DNA from: Enterococcus sp. 9D6_DIV0238
Lineage (GTDB): Bacteria > Bacillota > Bacilli > Lactobacillales > Enterococcaceae
Assembly (NCBI RefSeq): GCF_002174455.2
Contig: NZ_CP147246.1
Coordinates: 1,949,501 to 2,013,500, forward strand
Length of the DNA: 64,000 bases
Reading direction: 5' to 3'
Under the pieces are notes generated by a model, which did not search any database, was not told the origin of the DNA, and saw only the letters and a program-made list of their open reading frames with translations. Below are positions 49,662 through 59,723 of this stretch, in pieces; position 1 is the stretch's first letter, and each line of letters begins with the position of its first letter. Made by a program: the position numbers and the translations under genes.

Positions 49662-49859
49662 ATAATCACTCCTATTTCTATTTTCTTGAAGCTATTACTA
49701 TCAATGATAACGGAGTTTTGGATGAACGACAAGAACAAGCAAGTTCATATGAATTGTTGTATGCAAGATGAAATAAATAAAGTTAAGAAATTATGTGTAT
49801 TTTTTAGTATAATCTGATTGTGTAGTTTATAGCGAATAATAAGAGAAGAGGAATAGGAT

Positions 49860-50228
49860 ATGGGATGTTTAGGAAATATTATCTGGTTTATTTTTGGTGG
49901 ATTCATTGGTGGAGTGACCTGGCTTTTAGCTGGAATTCTTTGGTGTATCACGATCGTGGGAATACCGATAGGCTTACAATGCTTCAAATTAGCAGGCTTG
50001 AGCTTTTGGCCATTTGGGAAAGATGTTGTCTACAGCACAAGTAGTGTATCATTTTTAGTAAATATCTTATGGTTGATCTTCAGTGGTTTTTGGCTAGCTG
50101 TCGGACATTGTATTAGTGGGATCATTTTATGTGTGACGATTATTGGGATCCCATTTGGGATGCAGTCATTCAAGTTAGCGAAGCTAGCATTGATGCCGTT
50201 TGGAGCTCAGGTGGTTGTAACAAGATAG
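49860..50228 (+). CDS. YccF-domain membrane protein
   Basis: A 122-residue membrane protein built of two similar halves. Each contains a hydrophobic helix pair and the motif GIPIG/FGLQ(S)FKLA-L--PFG, the YccF signature. A hydrophobic N-terminus starts at the ATG itself. YccF proteins are widespread inner-membrane proteins of unknown function. It stands alone with a terminator after it. Confidence 0.88.
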   Translation: MGCLGNIIWFIFGGFIGGVTWLLAGILWCITIVGIPIGLQCFKLAGLSFWPFGKDVVYSTSSVSFLVNILWLIFSGFWLAVGHCISGIILCVTIIGIPFGMQSFKLAKLALMPFGAQVVVTR

Positions 50229-50256
50229 ATCATAAATATGAATCAGAAGTCAAAAA

Positions 50257-50290
50257 AGAATGGAAACCAATAAATGGTTTTCATTCTTTT
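50257..50290 (+). terminator. Terminator after the YccF gene
   Basis: AGAATGGAAACCA and TGGTTTTCATTCT form a long stem, followed by TTT. A second hairpin (TGAGAC-7-GTCTCA, 50428-50446) follows within the 293-bp gap before menB. Confidence 0.7.
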
Positions 50291-50521
50291 CTAGTACAAT
50301 TATATAGAGCTGATCTATCTTATGTTGAACCGTCTAGCATTCTAAAATTTATATATTTGTGTATAATAGAAGCATTGAAAACTTACTTAGCTGCACAGGC
50401 TAGCTCTTCGGAGAAAGATAAAACCTGAATGAGACAAAAATCGTCTCAGTCATGTTTTCCTATTTTTCAGTCAGAGCTGGAAGAGCCTGTTCCGCTTTTA
50501 AAATTATAAGGAGGTTTCCCC

Positions 50522-51337
50522 ATGAGAAACTGGACACCAATCAAGGAATATGATGAAATTTTATTTGAACAAGAAGGTAAAGTGGCGAAGATCACGATCA
50601 ATCGTCCTCATGTACACAATGCATTTACTCCAAAAACAGTGATGGAAATGATCGATGCATTCAATATCAGTCGAGATAGACAAGATATTGGTGTGATTAT
50701 TTTGACAGGAGCTGGAGATAAAGCTTTTTGCTCTGGTGGAGACCAAAAAGTTCGTGGACATGGCGGTTATGTCGGTGAAGATAGTGTGCCGCGTTTGAAT
50801 GTGTTAGATTTACAGCGTTTGATTCGTGTGATCCCTAAACCCGTTATTGCGATGGTCAAAGGATATTCTATCGGTGGTGGTAATGTCCTACAGCTGGTTT
50901 GTGATTTGACGATTGCTGCAGACAATGCAAAATTTGGTCAAACAGGCCCGAATGTCGGTAGTTTTGACGGCGGTTATGGTTCTGGTTATTTGGCACGTGT
51001 GATCGGTCATAAAAAGGCGAAAGAAGTTTGGTTCTTATGTAAACAATATTCTGCTGAAGAAGCGTTAGATATGGGCTGGATCAATACAATTGCTCCATTA
51101 GACCAAGTAGAAGATGTCACGATGGATTGGGCGCATGAAATGTTGAAGAAAAGTCCGTTGGCGCTGCGTATGATCAAAGCCTCTTTGAATGCAGATACAG
51201 ATGGTCTTGCAGGTATTCAGCAATTAGCTGGAGACGCGACGTTACTTTACTATACAATGGACGAAGCAAAAGAAGGACGCGATTCCTTCAAAGAAAAACG
51301 TGATCCTGATTTCGATCAATTTCCTAAGTTTCCATAA
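50522..51337 (+). CDS. menB: 1,4-dihydroxy-2-naphthoyl-CoA synthase
   Basis: A 271-residue crotonase-fold enzyme. The oxyanion-hole segment (GGDQKVRG) and the MenB-typical [21 protein letters not shown] are present. It closes the second ring of the naphthoquinone from O-succinylbenzoyl-CoA. It is the first gene of the men operon and follows AAGGAGG. Cofactor bicarbonate-dependent type is suggested by a Gly/Gln active site, which I did not verify. Confidence 0.96.
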   Translation: MRNWTPIKEYDEILFEQEGKVAKITINRPHVHNAFTPKTVMEMIDAFNISRDRQDIGVIILTGAGDKAFCSGGDQKVRGHGGYVGEDSVPRLNVLDLQRLIRVIPKPVIAMVKGYSIGGGNVLQLVCDLTIAADNAKFGQTGPNVGSFDGGYGSGYLARVIGHKKAKEVWFLCKQYSAEEALDMGWINTIAPLDQVEDVTMDWAHEMLKKSPLALRMIKASLNADTDGLAGIQQLAGDATLLYYTMDEAKEGRDSFKEKRDPDFDQFPKFP

Positions 51338-51349
51338 AGGGTGAGAAAA

Positions 51350-52819
51350 ATGAGTAGTTGGCTTCAAAAACAAGTAAATGAACGACCGGATCATCCTGCT
51401 TTTTACTGGCAGGATGAAGTATGGTCATTTTTTGAAGTAGCAGAAGAAGTTCAAAAATGGGCAGCTGGATACTCTGCAAATATTCCGCAAACAGAGAAAC
51501 GTATTGCTCTTTTTAGCCGAAATTCAAAAGAGATGTATTTTTCGATCCTAGCATTATGGGAATTAGGTAAAGAGATCGTTTTTTTGAATACGCATTTAAG
51601 CCTTCAAGAACTTCAATATCAATTGACAGATGCCAAAGTAAAAATAGTGATTACGGCAACTGAATATTTATCAGTAGTTGCAGACTTGAACCAAGTGAAC
51701 ATCCTTGAAATGAAACGTGGAGATGTTTCGGTTCTTGATCAAAAACAAATGGAACTAAATTATCAGCTTGAGATGCCAGCTTCGATCATGTATACATCTG
51801 GTACAACAGGGAAACCTAAAGGGGTTGTTCAGCGTTTTAGCAACCATCTTGCCAGTGCTTTGGGCACACAAGAGAATATGGGGATTACCGCAGCTGATTG
51901 TTGGCTTTGTCCAGTACCACTATTTCATATTAGCGGACTATCGATCGTGATTCGTCAATTGGTTCTGGGGTGCAGCTTTCGCTTGTATAGTAAATTTGAT
52001 GCTAAAAATATAACCAAAGATTTGACTGAAGGTAGAGGAACTGTGATTTCCGTTGTGGCTGTGATGCTGAGAGAGCTACTGGAGTATTACCCTAAAGCGG
52101 GTTACAGTAAAGAATTTAAAGCAATGCTTCTGGGTGGCGGACCTATTGCCCCAGCTGCATTAGAGCAATGCGAACGAAATAAAATTCCTGTGATCCAATC
52201 TTATGGGATGACTGAAACATGTTCTCAGGTGGTTGCATTAAGCTTCGAGGATGCTTCTAAAAAAATCGGCTCAGCAGGAAAACCGTTAAAAGGTATGCAA
52301 ATCAAAATTATAGCTGAAAATGGAAAACAAGCACCAGCTAATAACGTTGGTGAAATCCTTTTAAAAGGGAAAAATGTGATTCGAAATTATTTGAATGGCG
52401 AGCAGTGGCAAATAGAAAAATGGACGGCAGACGGTTGGTTTAAAACAGGAGATATGGGGTATTTGGATAATGAAGGGTACCTTTATTTAGTGAGTCGTTT
52501 AAGTGAACTGATCATTTCTGGTGGAGAGAATATTTATCCTACAGAAATTGAACATATCCTGCAAGAATTTCCAGGCGTGAAAGAAGTTGCTGTGATCGGT
52601 GAGTCAGATCAAAAATGGGGAGCTGTTCCAGTTGCTTATATTGTTGGTGACCCAACGATTACGATTGGAAAAATCAATGAATTTGCGAAGCAGCATTTAG
52701 CGAAATATAAATGTCCAAAACGACTCTATCTATGTAATTGTTTGCCTAGAACTGCGAGTGGAAAACTTGCGAAACATCGCTTAACAACAGAAGAAAGGGA
52801 GGCTTTTTTAAGCAAATGA
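51350..52819 (+). CDS. menE: O-succinylbenzoate-CoA ligase
   Basis: A 489-residue ANL-superfamily enzyme with the P-loop-like IMYTSGTTGKPKG, the SYGMTETCSQ box, KTGDMG and the C-terminal Lys in ASGKLAK. It activates O-succinylbenzoate to its CoA thioester. I use ATG 51350, after AAAGGGTGAG; GTG 51341 lies inside the ribosome site. It ends with an ATGA overlap onto menF. Confidence 0.95.
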   Translation: MSSWLQKQVNERPDHPAFYWQDEVWSFFEVAEEVQKWAAGYSANIPQTEKRIALFSRNSKEMYFSILALWELGKEIVFLNTHLSLQELQYQLTDAKVKIVITATEYLSVVADLNQVNILEMKRGDVSVLDQKQMELNYQLEMPASIMYTSGTTGKPKGVVQRFSNHLASALGTQENMGITAADCWLCPVPLFHISGLSIVIRQLVLGCSFRLYSKFDAKNITKDLTEGRGTVISVVAVMLRELLEYYPKAGYSKEFKAMLLGGGPIAPAALEQCERNKIPVIQSYGMTETCSQVVALSFEDASKKIGSAGKPLKGMQIKIIAENGKQAPANNVGEILLKGKNVIRNYLNGEQWQIEKWTADGWFKTGDMGYLDNEGYLYLVSRLSELIISGGENIYPTEIEHILQEFPGVKEVAVIGESDQKWGAVPVAYIVGDPTITIGKINEFAKQHLAKYKCPKRLYLCNCLPRTASGKLAKHRLTTEEREAFLSK

Positions 52820-54198
52820 GCATTCCTAATGAATTAAAAGAAGCATATGTGAACGGCTATCGTCAGTTTAGCTGGATAAAAAAAATAAATGAACATACAG
52901 AATCTTTGCGTACTTATTTTGAGAAGGGACAAAAATATTTCAAAGGTACTAGATTCTATTGGCAAACGCCAGAACAAGAACTGATACTTGTAGGATTTGG
53001 GAAAGAACAAGTATTAGTAGAGGATCAGGCTTCTTTTAATAATGTCGATGCTTTTCTATTAAAAGAACATGACTTGGTTTATCAAAATGAAATGATCAGC
53101 GGGGCAGGTGCAATGTTAGTTGGCGGCTTTGCATTTGACCATCACTCGATAGAACAAAATGAGTGGGGTGAGATGGATCGGGGATTGTTTTATTTATCAA
53201 CATTCCTGTTTTCTCAAAAAAATGAACAAAGATATTTGACGATCAATTTTAGTGCTGAAAGTTTAGCAGAATTAGAGCATAAATGGCATGCTCTAAATGA
53301 GCAGATAGAAGAGATAATGCAGGAACAAGTGAAAACAAACACAACTTTTCAGGAAATTATTGCAGAAGAAGTAGCTGTTTCTGAATGGATGAAATTGGTC
53401 GACCAAACAGTGGAACAATTAAAACAATCTGGACTATTAGAAAAGGTTGTTTTAGCTAGACGAATGAAAGTAACAACCAATGACTTTTTTCAAGCAGAAT
53501 ATATTTTGAGAAATCTACAGGAGCAGCAGACGAATACTTATTTTTTTGTGCTGGAATCAGCTGATCAACTTTTTATTGGTGCAACTCCGGAACGGTTGCT
53601 GAAGGCAACTGACACAGCTTTTTCGACAGCAAGCATCGCTGGTTCTGTTTCACGTGGAACAACTGCCGCTGAAGATGAAGAATTGGGTAAGTATTTACTG
53701 AACGATATGAAAAATCGACAAGAACATAAAATTGTTGTCGATCGAATTACTAGAGAAGTAGAGCAGATGACAGGTGTTTCAATTTTACCTCAGACGCCTA
53801 AGCTATTAAAAAATCGGGACATTCAGCATCTACATCTACCAATTGAGGGAAAACGACAAAAAGAGTATCGTTTTTTAAAAGGAGTAAAACAACTTCATCC
53901 AACACCAGCATTAGGTGGGGAACCAAAAGAATTGGCTTTGGAATGGTTAAGACAGCATGAAGAGTTAGATAGAGGTCTATATGGTGCACCGATCGGTTGG
54001 GTTGCGATCAAGGAAGATATTGGTGAATTTGCCGTTGGTATACGTTCGGCAGTTTTTTCGGGCGATACTGGCTATTTATATGCTGGCTGTGGGATCGTAA
54101 AGGATTCACAAGCAGAGCAGGAAAGAGAAGAAACCAAAATCAAATTTCAACCAATGTTAAGAGGAATAGGAGGGAAGATCAATGACAAATCAAATTGA
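52816..54198 (+). CDS. menF: Isochorismate synthase
   Basis: A 460-residue chorismate-utilising enzyme. Conserved blocks are KVVLARR, FIGATPERLL, SIAGSVSRG, NRQEHKIVVD, HPTPALGG and GAPIGW, then the C-terminal GCGIVKDSQAEQE. It converts chorismate to isochorismate, the first committed step of menaquinone synthesis. It overlaps menE by 4 nt and menD by 17 nt. Confidence 0.95.
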   Translation: MSIPNELKEAYVNGYRQFSWIKKINEHTESLRTYFEKGQKYFKGTRFYWQTPEQELILVGFGKEQVLVEDQASFNNVDAFLLKEHDLVYQNEMISGAGAMLVGGFAFDHHSIEQNEWGEMDRGLFYLSTFLFSQKNEQRYLTINFSAESLAELEHKWHALNEQIEEIMQEQVKTNTTFQEIIAEEVAVSEWMKLVDQTVEQLKQSGLLEKVVLARRMKVTTNDFFQAEYILRNLQEQQTNTYFFVLESADQLFIGATPERLLKATDTAFSTASIAGSVSRGTTAAEDEELGKYLLNDMKNRQEHKIVVDRITREVEQMTGVSILPQTPKLLKNRDIQHLHLPIEGKRQKEYRFLKGVKQLHPTPALGGEPKELALEWLRQHEELDRGLYGAPIGWVAIKEDIGEFAVGIRSAVFSGDTGYLYAGCGIVKDSQAEQEREETKIKFQPMLRGIGGKINDKSN

Positions 54199-55909
54199 TA
54201 TGACACGATATTTACACTCCTTTGTCGAAGGCATGATTAGTAGTGGCGTCAGTCAGGCAGTGATTAGTCCCGGATCTAGATCTACTCCTTTAGCTTTATT
54301 GCTGCATCGACAAGAAAAGATAGAGACGTTTGTTGAAGTCGATGAGCGTTCGGCAGCTTTTTTTGCACTTGGATTAAGTAAAGCAAGTAATAAACCAGTT
54401 GCCTTGTTGTGTACTTCAGGAACAGCAGCTGCAAATTATTATCCAGCAATCTGTGAAGCTAAAGCGAGTCACGTTCCATTGATCATTTTAACGACGGATC
54501 GCCCACATGAATTACGACAAGTAGGTGCACCGCAATCTATGGATCAGCTTCAATTATTCCAAAATCATGTTAAATTATTTGTAGAAATGGCTATTCCGGA
54601 AGGAACAAAAGAAATGCAGGACTACGCTTATTGGCAAGGAATGCGCTCGACAGATACAGCTTCCCAAATGCCCAAAGGACCTGTACACTTAAATTTTCCC
54701 TTAAGAGAACCTTTATTGCCAGATTTGTCTTCCTCATTAAAAACGAAACGGCAAACAGAAATCATTGCAGGAAAGCCGCAGCTGACAGAAAAGCAATTGA
54801 TTCAGTGCATCAATGCTTTGCAAGGTAAAAAAGGTGTGCTAGTTGTTGGGGGAAGTCACACACCTAAAGAAGCACGTTTATTTGTTGAATTAGCAGAGGC
54901 ATTAAACTGGCCTATCATTAGTGATCCGCTGACGAATATTACCTCTTGTGGTCTTGACAGCTCACTGATCATGAGTTGTGCGGATTTATTTATTCAAGAA
55001 GTAACTATGATTCATCGACCAGAAGTCGTTGTTCGTTTTGGTATGCTGCCGATTTCAAAAAATACGATGTTTTGGCTTCGATCACTTGAGAAAACAGAGA
55101 CGATCATCTATTTTGTAGATGAGACCGGTGAATGGCAGGATCAATTAAAGCAAACACAAGTTGCGATTCAAGTTCAAGAACAGCCATTTCTTCAAGCAGT
55201 TAAAGAAAATATCACAGTAAAAACATCAGGATCGTGGACTGCTCAATGGATTAAATGGCAAAAAATAACTGAACAGGTATTAGAAGAATTAGCTGAAATG
55301 AACCAGCTCAACGAAACTTCTGCGAGCCTTTTAGTTCATAAACAAATGATGGCTGACGGTCAATTATTCGTTTCAAACAGTAACGCCATTCGTTTTATCG
55401 ATCGGTTTGCTGCTGTAGAAAATACTAGCTATCATCTATTTGGGAATCGCGGGATCAATGGAATCGATGGAATCGTTTCGACAGCTTTAGGTATGTGTGC
55501 GACGAACCCTAAACGCCAAAATATTTTGCTGATTGGTGATCTGGCCCTGTATCATGATATGAATGGATTATTATTAGCCCAAAGATATCATTTACCTTTA
55601 ACGATCATATTGTTGAATAATAATGGTGGCGGTATTTTTTCTTTCCTTTCTCAAAGAGAACTGGAGAAAGAGGATTTTGAACCGATTTTTGGCACACCAA
55701 TTGATTTAGATTTTTCCCTTGTGGCAAAGTTATATGGTGCTGAATATACAAAAGCTGAAACTTTAGAACAGCTGGATTTATTATTAGAGCAGACAAAAAC
55801 AGAGCCGAAATTTCAACTAATCGAAATCATTGGGGATCGTGAAAAGAATGTTCGTTTACAGGAACAAATAATGAACGTGCTAAAGGAAAAATTGGAGCAA
55901 GACAGATGA
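54182..55909 (+). CDS. menD: SEPHCHC synthase MenD
   Basis: A 575-residue thiamine-diphosphate enzyme. The N-terminal SPGSRSTPLAL and catalytic Glu region (EVDERSAAFFALG) and the TPP-binding GDLALYHDMNGLL...NNNGGG motif are complete. It condenses 2-oxoglutarate with isochorismate. Overlaps its neighbours by 17 and 4 nt, so it is translationally coupled. Confidence 0.97.
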   Translation: MTNQIDMTRYLHSFVEGMISSGVSQAVISPGSRSTPLALLLHRQEKIETFVEVDERSAAFFALGLSKASNKPVALLCTSGTAAANYYPAICEAKASHVPLIILTTDRPHELRQVGAPQSMDQLQLFQNHVKLFVEMAIPEGTKEMQDYAYWQGMRSTDTASQMPKGPVHLNFPLREPLLPDLSSSLKTKRQTEIIAGKPQLTEKQLIQCINALQGKKGVLVVGGSHTPKEARLFVELAEALNWPIISDPLTNITSCGLDSSLIMSCADLFIQEVTMIHRPEVVVRFGMLPISKNTMFWLRSLEKTETIIYFVDETGEWQDQLKQTQVAIQVQEQPFLQAVKENITVKTSGSWTAQWIKWQKITEQVLEELAEMNQLNETSASLLVHKQMMADGQLFVSNSNAIRFIDRFAAVENTSYHLFGNRGINGIDGIVSTALGMCATNPKRQNILLIGDLALYHDMNGLLLAQRYHLPLTIILLNNNGGGIFSFLSQRELEKEDFEPIFGTPIDLDFSLVAKLYGAEYTKAETLEQLDLLLEQTKTEPKFQLIEIIGDREKNVRLQEQIMNVLKEKLEQDR

Positions 55910-56736
55910 ATATAGAAATTAATGGTGTAGATTACTATTATGAATGGTTATCTTATAAAAAAGGGTGTCCCACTTTAGTCTGTCTGCATGGCTTTACAGG
56001 TAGTGGACAAACCTTTGCGCCAGTCTTTCAGGGAAAATCTGATTTTAATATTTTAGTGATCGATTTAATTGGACACGGTCGATCCTCTATTCATGTGCAT
56101 CCTTACCGTTATCAGTTAGACTCGTTGTGTCAGGATTTAGCTTTACTAACTGAAAAGCTGGGTATTTCGGTATTTTCATTATTAGGCTATTCTATGGGGG
56201 CTAGAGCAGCTTTAGGGTTCTACTATCTATTTCCTCATAAAGTTCAACAACTGATCTTAGAGAGCGGTTCTCCGGGCTTAAAAAGTCGATCAGAACGAAC
56301 AAGACGTCAATTATCAGATGAGCGTTTAGCTTCCTGGACCTTAACTTCACCAATTAAAGATTTTGTGATGAAGTGGGAAGCACTGCCTCTTTTTGATACA
56401 CAAAGAAGTTTACCTGATCAGTTACAGGTTGCAGTTCGTGAGGAACGATTAGCACAACAACCATTTGGTTTAGCGTGTAGTTTGTGGTTTATGGGAACAG
56501 GCATACAAAAAAGTTATTGGACAGAATTAGTCGGTATAAACATTCCTGTGTTATTGATTGTCGGAGAATTAGATCATAAATTTCGGTGGATTGCTGAGGA
56601 AATGAAACAAATACAGTCAACGTTCATCATTGAAACGGTCGAACATGCGGGACATTGTGTCCACTTAGAAAAACCGCGTCAATTTGAAGAAATCGTTTAT
56701 GGATTTTTAAAAGGAGGAGTTGCAGATGAAGATTAA
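55906..56736 (+). CDS. menH: SHCHC synthase MenH
   Basis: A 276-residue alpha/beta hydrolase with HGFTGSG, nucleophile elbow GYSMGAR, an acid-bearing VGELDHK and the catalytic His in HAGHCVHLE. It eliminates pyruvate from SEPHCHC. Start overlaps the menD stop by 4 nt. Confidence 0.93.
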   Translation: MNIEINGVDYYYEWLSYKKGCPTLVCLHGFTGSGQTFAPVFQGKSDFNILVIDLIGHGRSSIHVHPYRYQLDSLCQDLALLTEKLGISVFSLLGYSMGARAALGFYYLFPHKVQQLILESGSPGLKSRSERTRRQLSDERLASWTLTSPIKDFVMKWEALPLFDTQRSLPDQLQVAVREERLAQQPFGLACSLWFMGTGIQKSYWTELVGINIPVLLIVGELDHKFRWIAEEMKQIQSTFIIETVEHAGHCVHLEKPRQFEEIVYGFLKGGVADED

Positions 56737-57835
56737 GCGTATCGATTGTTATCGCATTCGTCTCCCTTTACGTATTCCTTTTGAAACAAGTTACGGCCGA
56801 CTAACAGAAAAAGCCTTTGATATTATATTGATCACTGATGAATTAGGTAATCAGGGGATTGGGGAGCTCGTAGCATTTGAGCAGCCAGATTATATTGAAG
56901 AAACGATTGCAACAGCACGTATCATCATAGAAAAGCACTTGATTCCTTTGTTGATCGATCGAGAAATCGATGATCCAAGAGAGATTTCTTTGCTATTTCA
57001 AGAAGTAAAAGGCAATCAAATGGCAAAATCCAGTATAGAAACTGCCGTTTGGGATTTATATGCCAAACGTAATGGAAAAAGTCTCCAAACATATTTTTCT
57101 GCAACAAGAACACAAATTCCTGTCGGCGTTAGTGTAGGCATTCAATCTGATATATCTGAATTATTAAAGCAAATTACAGCTTATGTGGATCAAGGATATC
57201 AAAGAGTTAAGTTGAAAATACGTCCTGGCTATGACTTGAAACCAATTGCTTCGATTCGAGAAAAGTTTCCTGATTTACCACTAATGGTTGATGCTAATTC
57301 TGCGTATACTATCGATGATCTTTCTCATTTGAAAAAGCTGGACGCCTATAATTTGGTGATGCTGGAGCAACCTTTTGCTGCTGATGATTTTTTAGATCAT
57401 GCACAATTGCAAAAAGTAATGAAGACAAAGATCTGTTTAGATGAAAATATCCGATCGGTCAAAGCTTGTGAATTAGCTTTCGCTTTAGGGAGCTGCCGAA
57501 GTATCAATTTGAAAATCCCTAGAGTCGGTGGAATCACTGAAGCATTAAAAATCGTTGATTTTTGTGAAAAACATGACCTGCTTGTGTGGTTGGGCGGAAT
57601 GTTTGAATCAGGTGTGGGTAGAGCATTGAATCTGCAGTTTGCTTCACAAAGCATATTTACTTTCCCTGGAGATATTTCAGCTTCTGATCGGTACTATTAC
57701 GAAGACATAATATCAAAGCCTTTTGTTCTAACTAATGGCAAGCTTTCAGTGCCAACAGGATCGGGAATTGGCGTGTCGCTATCTCCTGAACATCTTTTGA
57801 AGTATGGAAATTATGAAACTATCTACACAGATTGA
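56726..57835 (+). CDS. menC: O-succinylbenzoate synthase MenC
   Basis: A 369-residue enolase-superfamily enzyme. The KxK motif (VKLKIRPG), metal ligands MVDANSAY, MLEQPF and LDENI, and the second Lys in NLKIPRVGG are visible. It dehydrates SHCHC to O-succinylbenzoate. I use ATG 56726, 8 nt after AAGGAGG; the TTG at 56720 is too near. It overlaps menH by 11 nt and ends the operon. Confidence 0.95.
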   Translation: MKIKRIDCYRIRLPLRIPFETSYGRLTEKAFDIILITDELGNQGIGELVAFEQPDYIEETIATARIIIEKHLIPLLIDREIDDPREISLLFQEVKGNQMAKSSIETAVWDLYAKRNGKSLQTYFSATRTQIPVGVSVGIQSDISELLKQITAYVDQGYQRVKLKIRPGYDLKPIASIREKFPDLPLMVDANSAYTIDDLSHLKKLDAYNLVMLEQPFAADDFLDHAQLQKVMKTKICLDENIRSVKACELAFALGSCRSINLKIPRVGGITEALKIVDFCEKHDLLVWLGGMFESGVGRALNLQFASQSIFTFPGDISASDRYYYEDIISKPFVLTNGKLSVPTGSGIGVSLSPEHLLKYGNYETIYTD

Positions 57836-57836
57836 A

Positions 57837-57875
57837 AGACTCACAGACAAGGAAAAAATGTCTGTGAGTCTCTTT
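57837..57875. terminator. Terminator of the men operon
   Basis: AGACTCACAGACA (57837-57849) pairs perfectly with TGTCTGTGAGTCT (57859-57871). CTTTC follows. It lies between convergent genes. Confidence 0.88.
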
Positions 57876-57882
57876 CTATAAT

Positions 57883-59409
57883 TTATTGTTCTTTCAACGT
57901 TTTTTCAATCTGTAATCGTTGGACTTTCATCGTTGCTGTGCGGGGAATTTCGTCCCAAGCCATAATGATCGGTTCGTTTAAGCGTGGCAAGTCATTGACT
58001 TGTTCCCACCAAGCATCCCAGTTCATTTCTTGCTTTGGATCAACAGCTAAAATCGGTTGAGGAGAATTATCTTTTGCACGAACAATGATCACTTCTTGAA
58101 GGAAATCGAGTGCATCTAGTAAATGATCTTCGATCGCTAGATTACTATCGATTTTTTCAATCAAATCAACCTGACGATCTTTCAGATGCAGATGACCTTG
58201 TTCATCCATAAAGCCATAATCACCACTATCCCACCAAGGACCAAAAACCGTTGCTTGGAATCGCTCATCTTCTTTGTAATAAGTAAGCGCACGTCCCTTA
58301 GATAGAAACTGAATATGTCCATCTGTCATTTTAGGCAGAACATTGCCGTCTTTATCTGCAATTCTAGCCTCAGTCAACCCTTCTAAACCAACACCCATGT
58401 CGCGAGCATCAGATGTTTTTAGTGATTCTAGAGTATGAGCTTTTAAGATCATTGGCCCACATTCGCTTTGTCCATAGACCTGTAGGAAAACAGGTTCGTT
58501 TTTCTCTGATGCTTTTAAGAAGCTGGCCATAGTCGCATTATTGATTGCATCAAATGTAGAGTGATAGTAGCGCACACTGCCGAAAACCTCAGGTGCTCTT
58601 TTCGCTAATGAAGTCCACTGAACAAAGTTATTTGGGTGAGTTTCAAGAGCAATAGGTTGATGTTTTAAGAGCATTGCAGCAACAGAATCACTGTTGGATA
58701 TGGACAAGGGCATCATTGGAAAACCCATTGCCATTAACGAAGAGACACCGATATTAAAACGTGAATGTACAGGTGAAATATGGAATCCAACCAGTTTTTT
58801 CTCTGCGATTTTAGTAAAAATTGTTTTTTGCCATTTTGTACGCCATCCCATAGAATTTGCTGAATGACAAATCAATTTTGGGATACCTGTTGTTCCAGAT
58901 GTATGTGTCATATAAGCGATCGTATCTTTAGGAAGTTCGACTTGAGGAACTTCTTCAGTAGATGCTTGTAAAAGTCTCTCAATAGAAATTTGTTTGCTGG
59001 AAGAACTGTTTTTCACGTTGTTCACTTTTTCAGCTGTTTCATCATCAAATAAAATAAAAGGGTCATCTAAACGATCAACAAACACTTCGATTGTTTCTGC
59101 TGGAAAGTGATAAGAGATCATTGCAGGAACAGCGCCTAAATAAGAAGCTGCAACCGCTAGTAAATACGTATCGAATTTGGAACTTTTAAAGATAATGATT
59201 TTATCCTCAGCTTTAACACCTAGGCTTGCTAATTGATACGCACGATTTAAAATGGCATTATGACTTAGCTCGTACGTATAACTTGTACCTAGTTCTGGAA
59301 AGGCGGGTAGGGGTTCATCATGAATAATTGCAGTAGTAGGGTTTTTACAGGCAGCATCACGATAATTTGTATACAAATTAAGTGGTTGGTACTCTAACAG
59401 TTGGTTCAA
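57883..59409 (-). CDS. ANL-superfamily acyl-CoA synthetase / adenylating enzyme
   Basis: A 508-residue AMP-forming ligase with THTSGTTGIPKL, the YGQSECGP box and WWDSGDYG. The C-terminal catalytic Lys region reads RTATMKVQR. I prefer the TTG start at 59409, after AAAGGATG; the in-frame TTG at 59427 has no ribosome site. Diverged from menE and on the opposite strand, so not part of menaquinone synthesis in an obvious way. Resembles carboxylate ligases of secondary or peptidyl pathways, but no carrier protein lies nearby. Substrate unknown. Confidence 0.82.
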   Translation of the reverse strand: MNQLLEYQPLNLYTNYRDAACKNPTTAIIHDEPLPAFPELGTSYTYELSHNAILNRAYQLASLGVKAEDKIIIFKSSKFDTYLLAVAASYLGAVPAMISYHFPAETIEVFVDRLDDPFILFDDETAEKVNNVKNSSSSKQISIERLLQASTEEVPQVELPKDTIAYMTHTSGTTGIPKLICHSANSMGWRTKWQKTIFTKIAEKKLVGFHISPVHSRFNIGVSSLMAMGFPMMPLSISNSDSVAAMLLKHQPIALETHPNNFVQWTSLAKRAPEVFGSVRYYHSTFDAINNATMASFLKASEKNEPVFLQVYGQSECGPMILKAHTLESLKTSDARDMGVGLEGLTEARIADKDGNVLPKMTDGHIQFLSKGRALTYYKEDERFQATVFGPWWDSGDYGFMDEQGHLHLKDRQVDLIEKIDSNLAIEDHLLDALDFLQEVIIVRAKDNSPQPILAVDPKQEMNWDAWWEQVNDLPRLNEPIIMAWDEIPRTATMKVQRLQIEKTLKEQ

Positions 59410-59605
59410 TTTACAGCATCCTTTCAAACTACATAAATATTTTTATCGCTTGTGTAATAACGAACAAGGACAGTATACCATGAAAAATAAATAACCTGAA
59501 TAAATAAGAAAAAAACAAAAAGACACTGATTTAACGTATATTAATAGTGAAAGCTAAAAGAGGAAATAGCTTGAGGAAAAAACAGTCAAAAGTTATGAAG
59601 GATAC

Positions 59606-59634
59606 TTGATTTGATTGGATTTTAGGTGTATAAT
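59606..59634 (+). promoter_or_regulatory. Promoter of rpsF-ssb-rpsR
   Basis: TTGATT (59606-59611) and TATAAT (59629-59634), 17-nt spacing, about 90 nt before rpsF. The rest of the 314-bp gap from 59410 has no gene. Confidence 0.8.
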
Positions 59635-59667
59635 AAAATATTGTGAGTAGTCTATTTTTTTAGATCG

Positions 59668-59714
59668 CTCTCCTTGCTCTTAGCAAACTAAGAGCCTTGA
59701 AGTCCATAGGGAGG
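59668..59714 (+). promoter_or_regulatory. rpsF leader hairpin, probable S6:S18 autoregulatory structure
   Basis: GCTCTTAG-CAAA-CTAAGAGC (59676-59695) is a perfect stem. The flanking CTCTCC (59668-59673) can pair with GGGAGG (59709-59714), which is the ribosome site of rpsF. S6:S18 complexes bind rpsF leaders in many bacteria. Confidence 0.6.
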
Positions 59715-59723
59715 TGAAAATCA

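Noticed and set aside
50129..50428. 99-codon ORF overlapping the end of the YccF gene
   Set aside because: Half of it lies in another frame of the YccF gene, it runs through a terminator hairpin, and it has no ribosome site.
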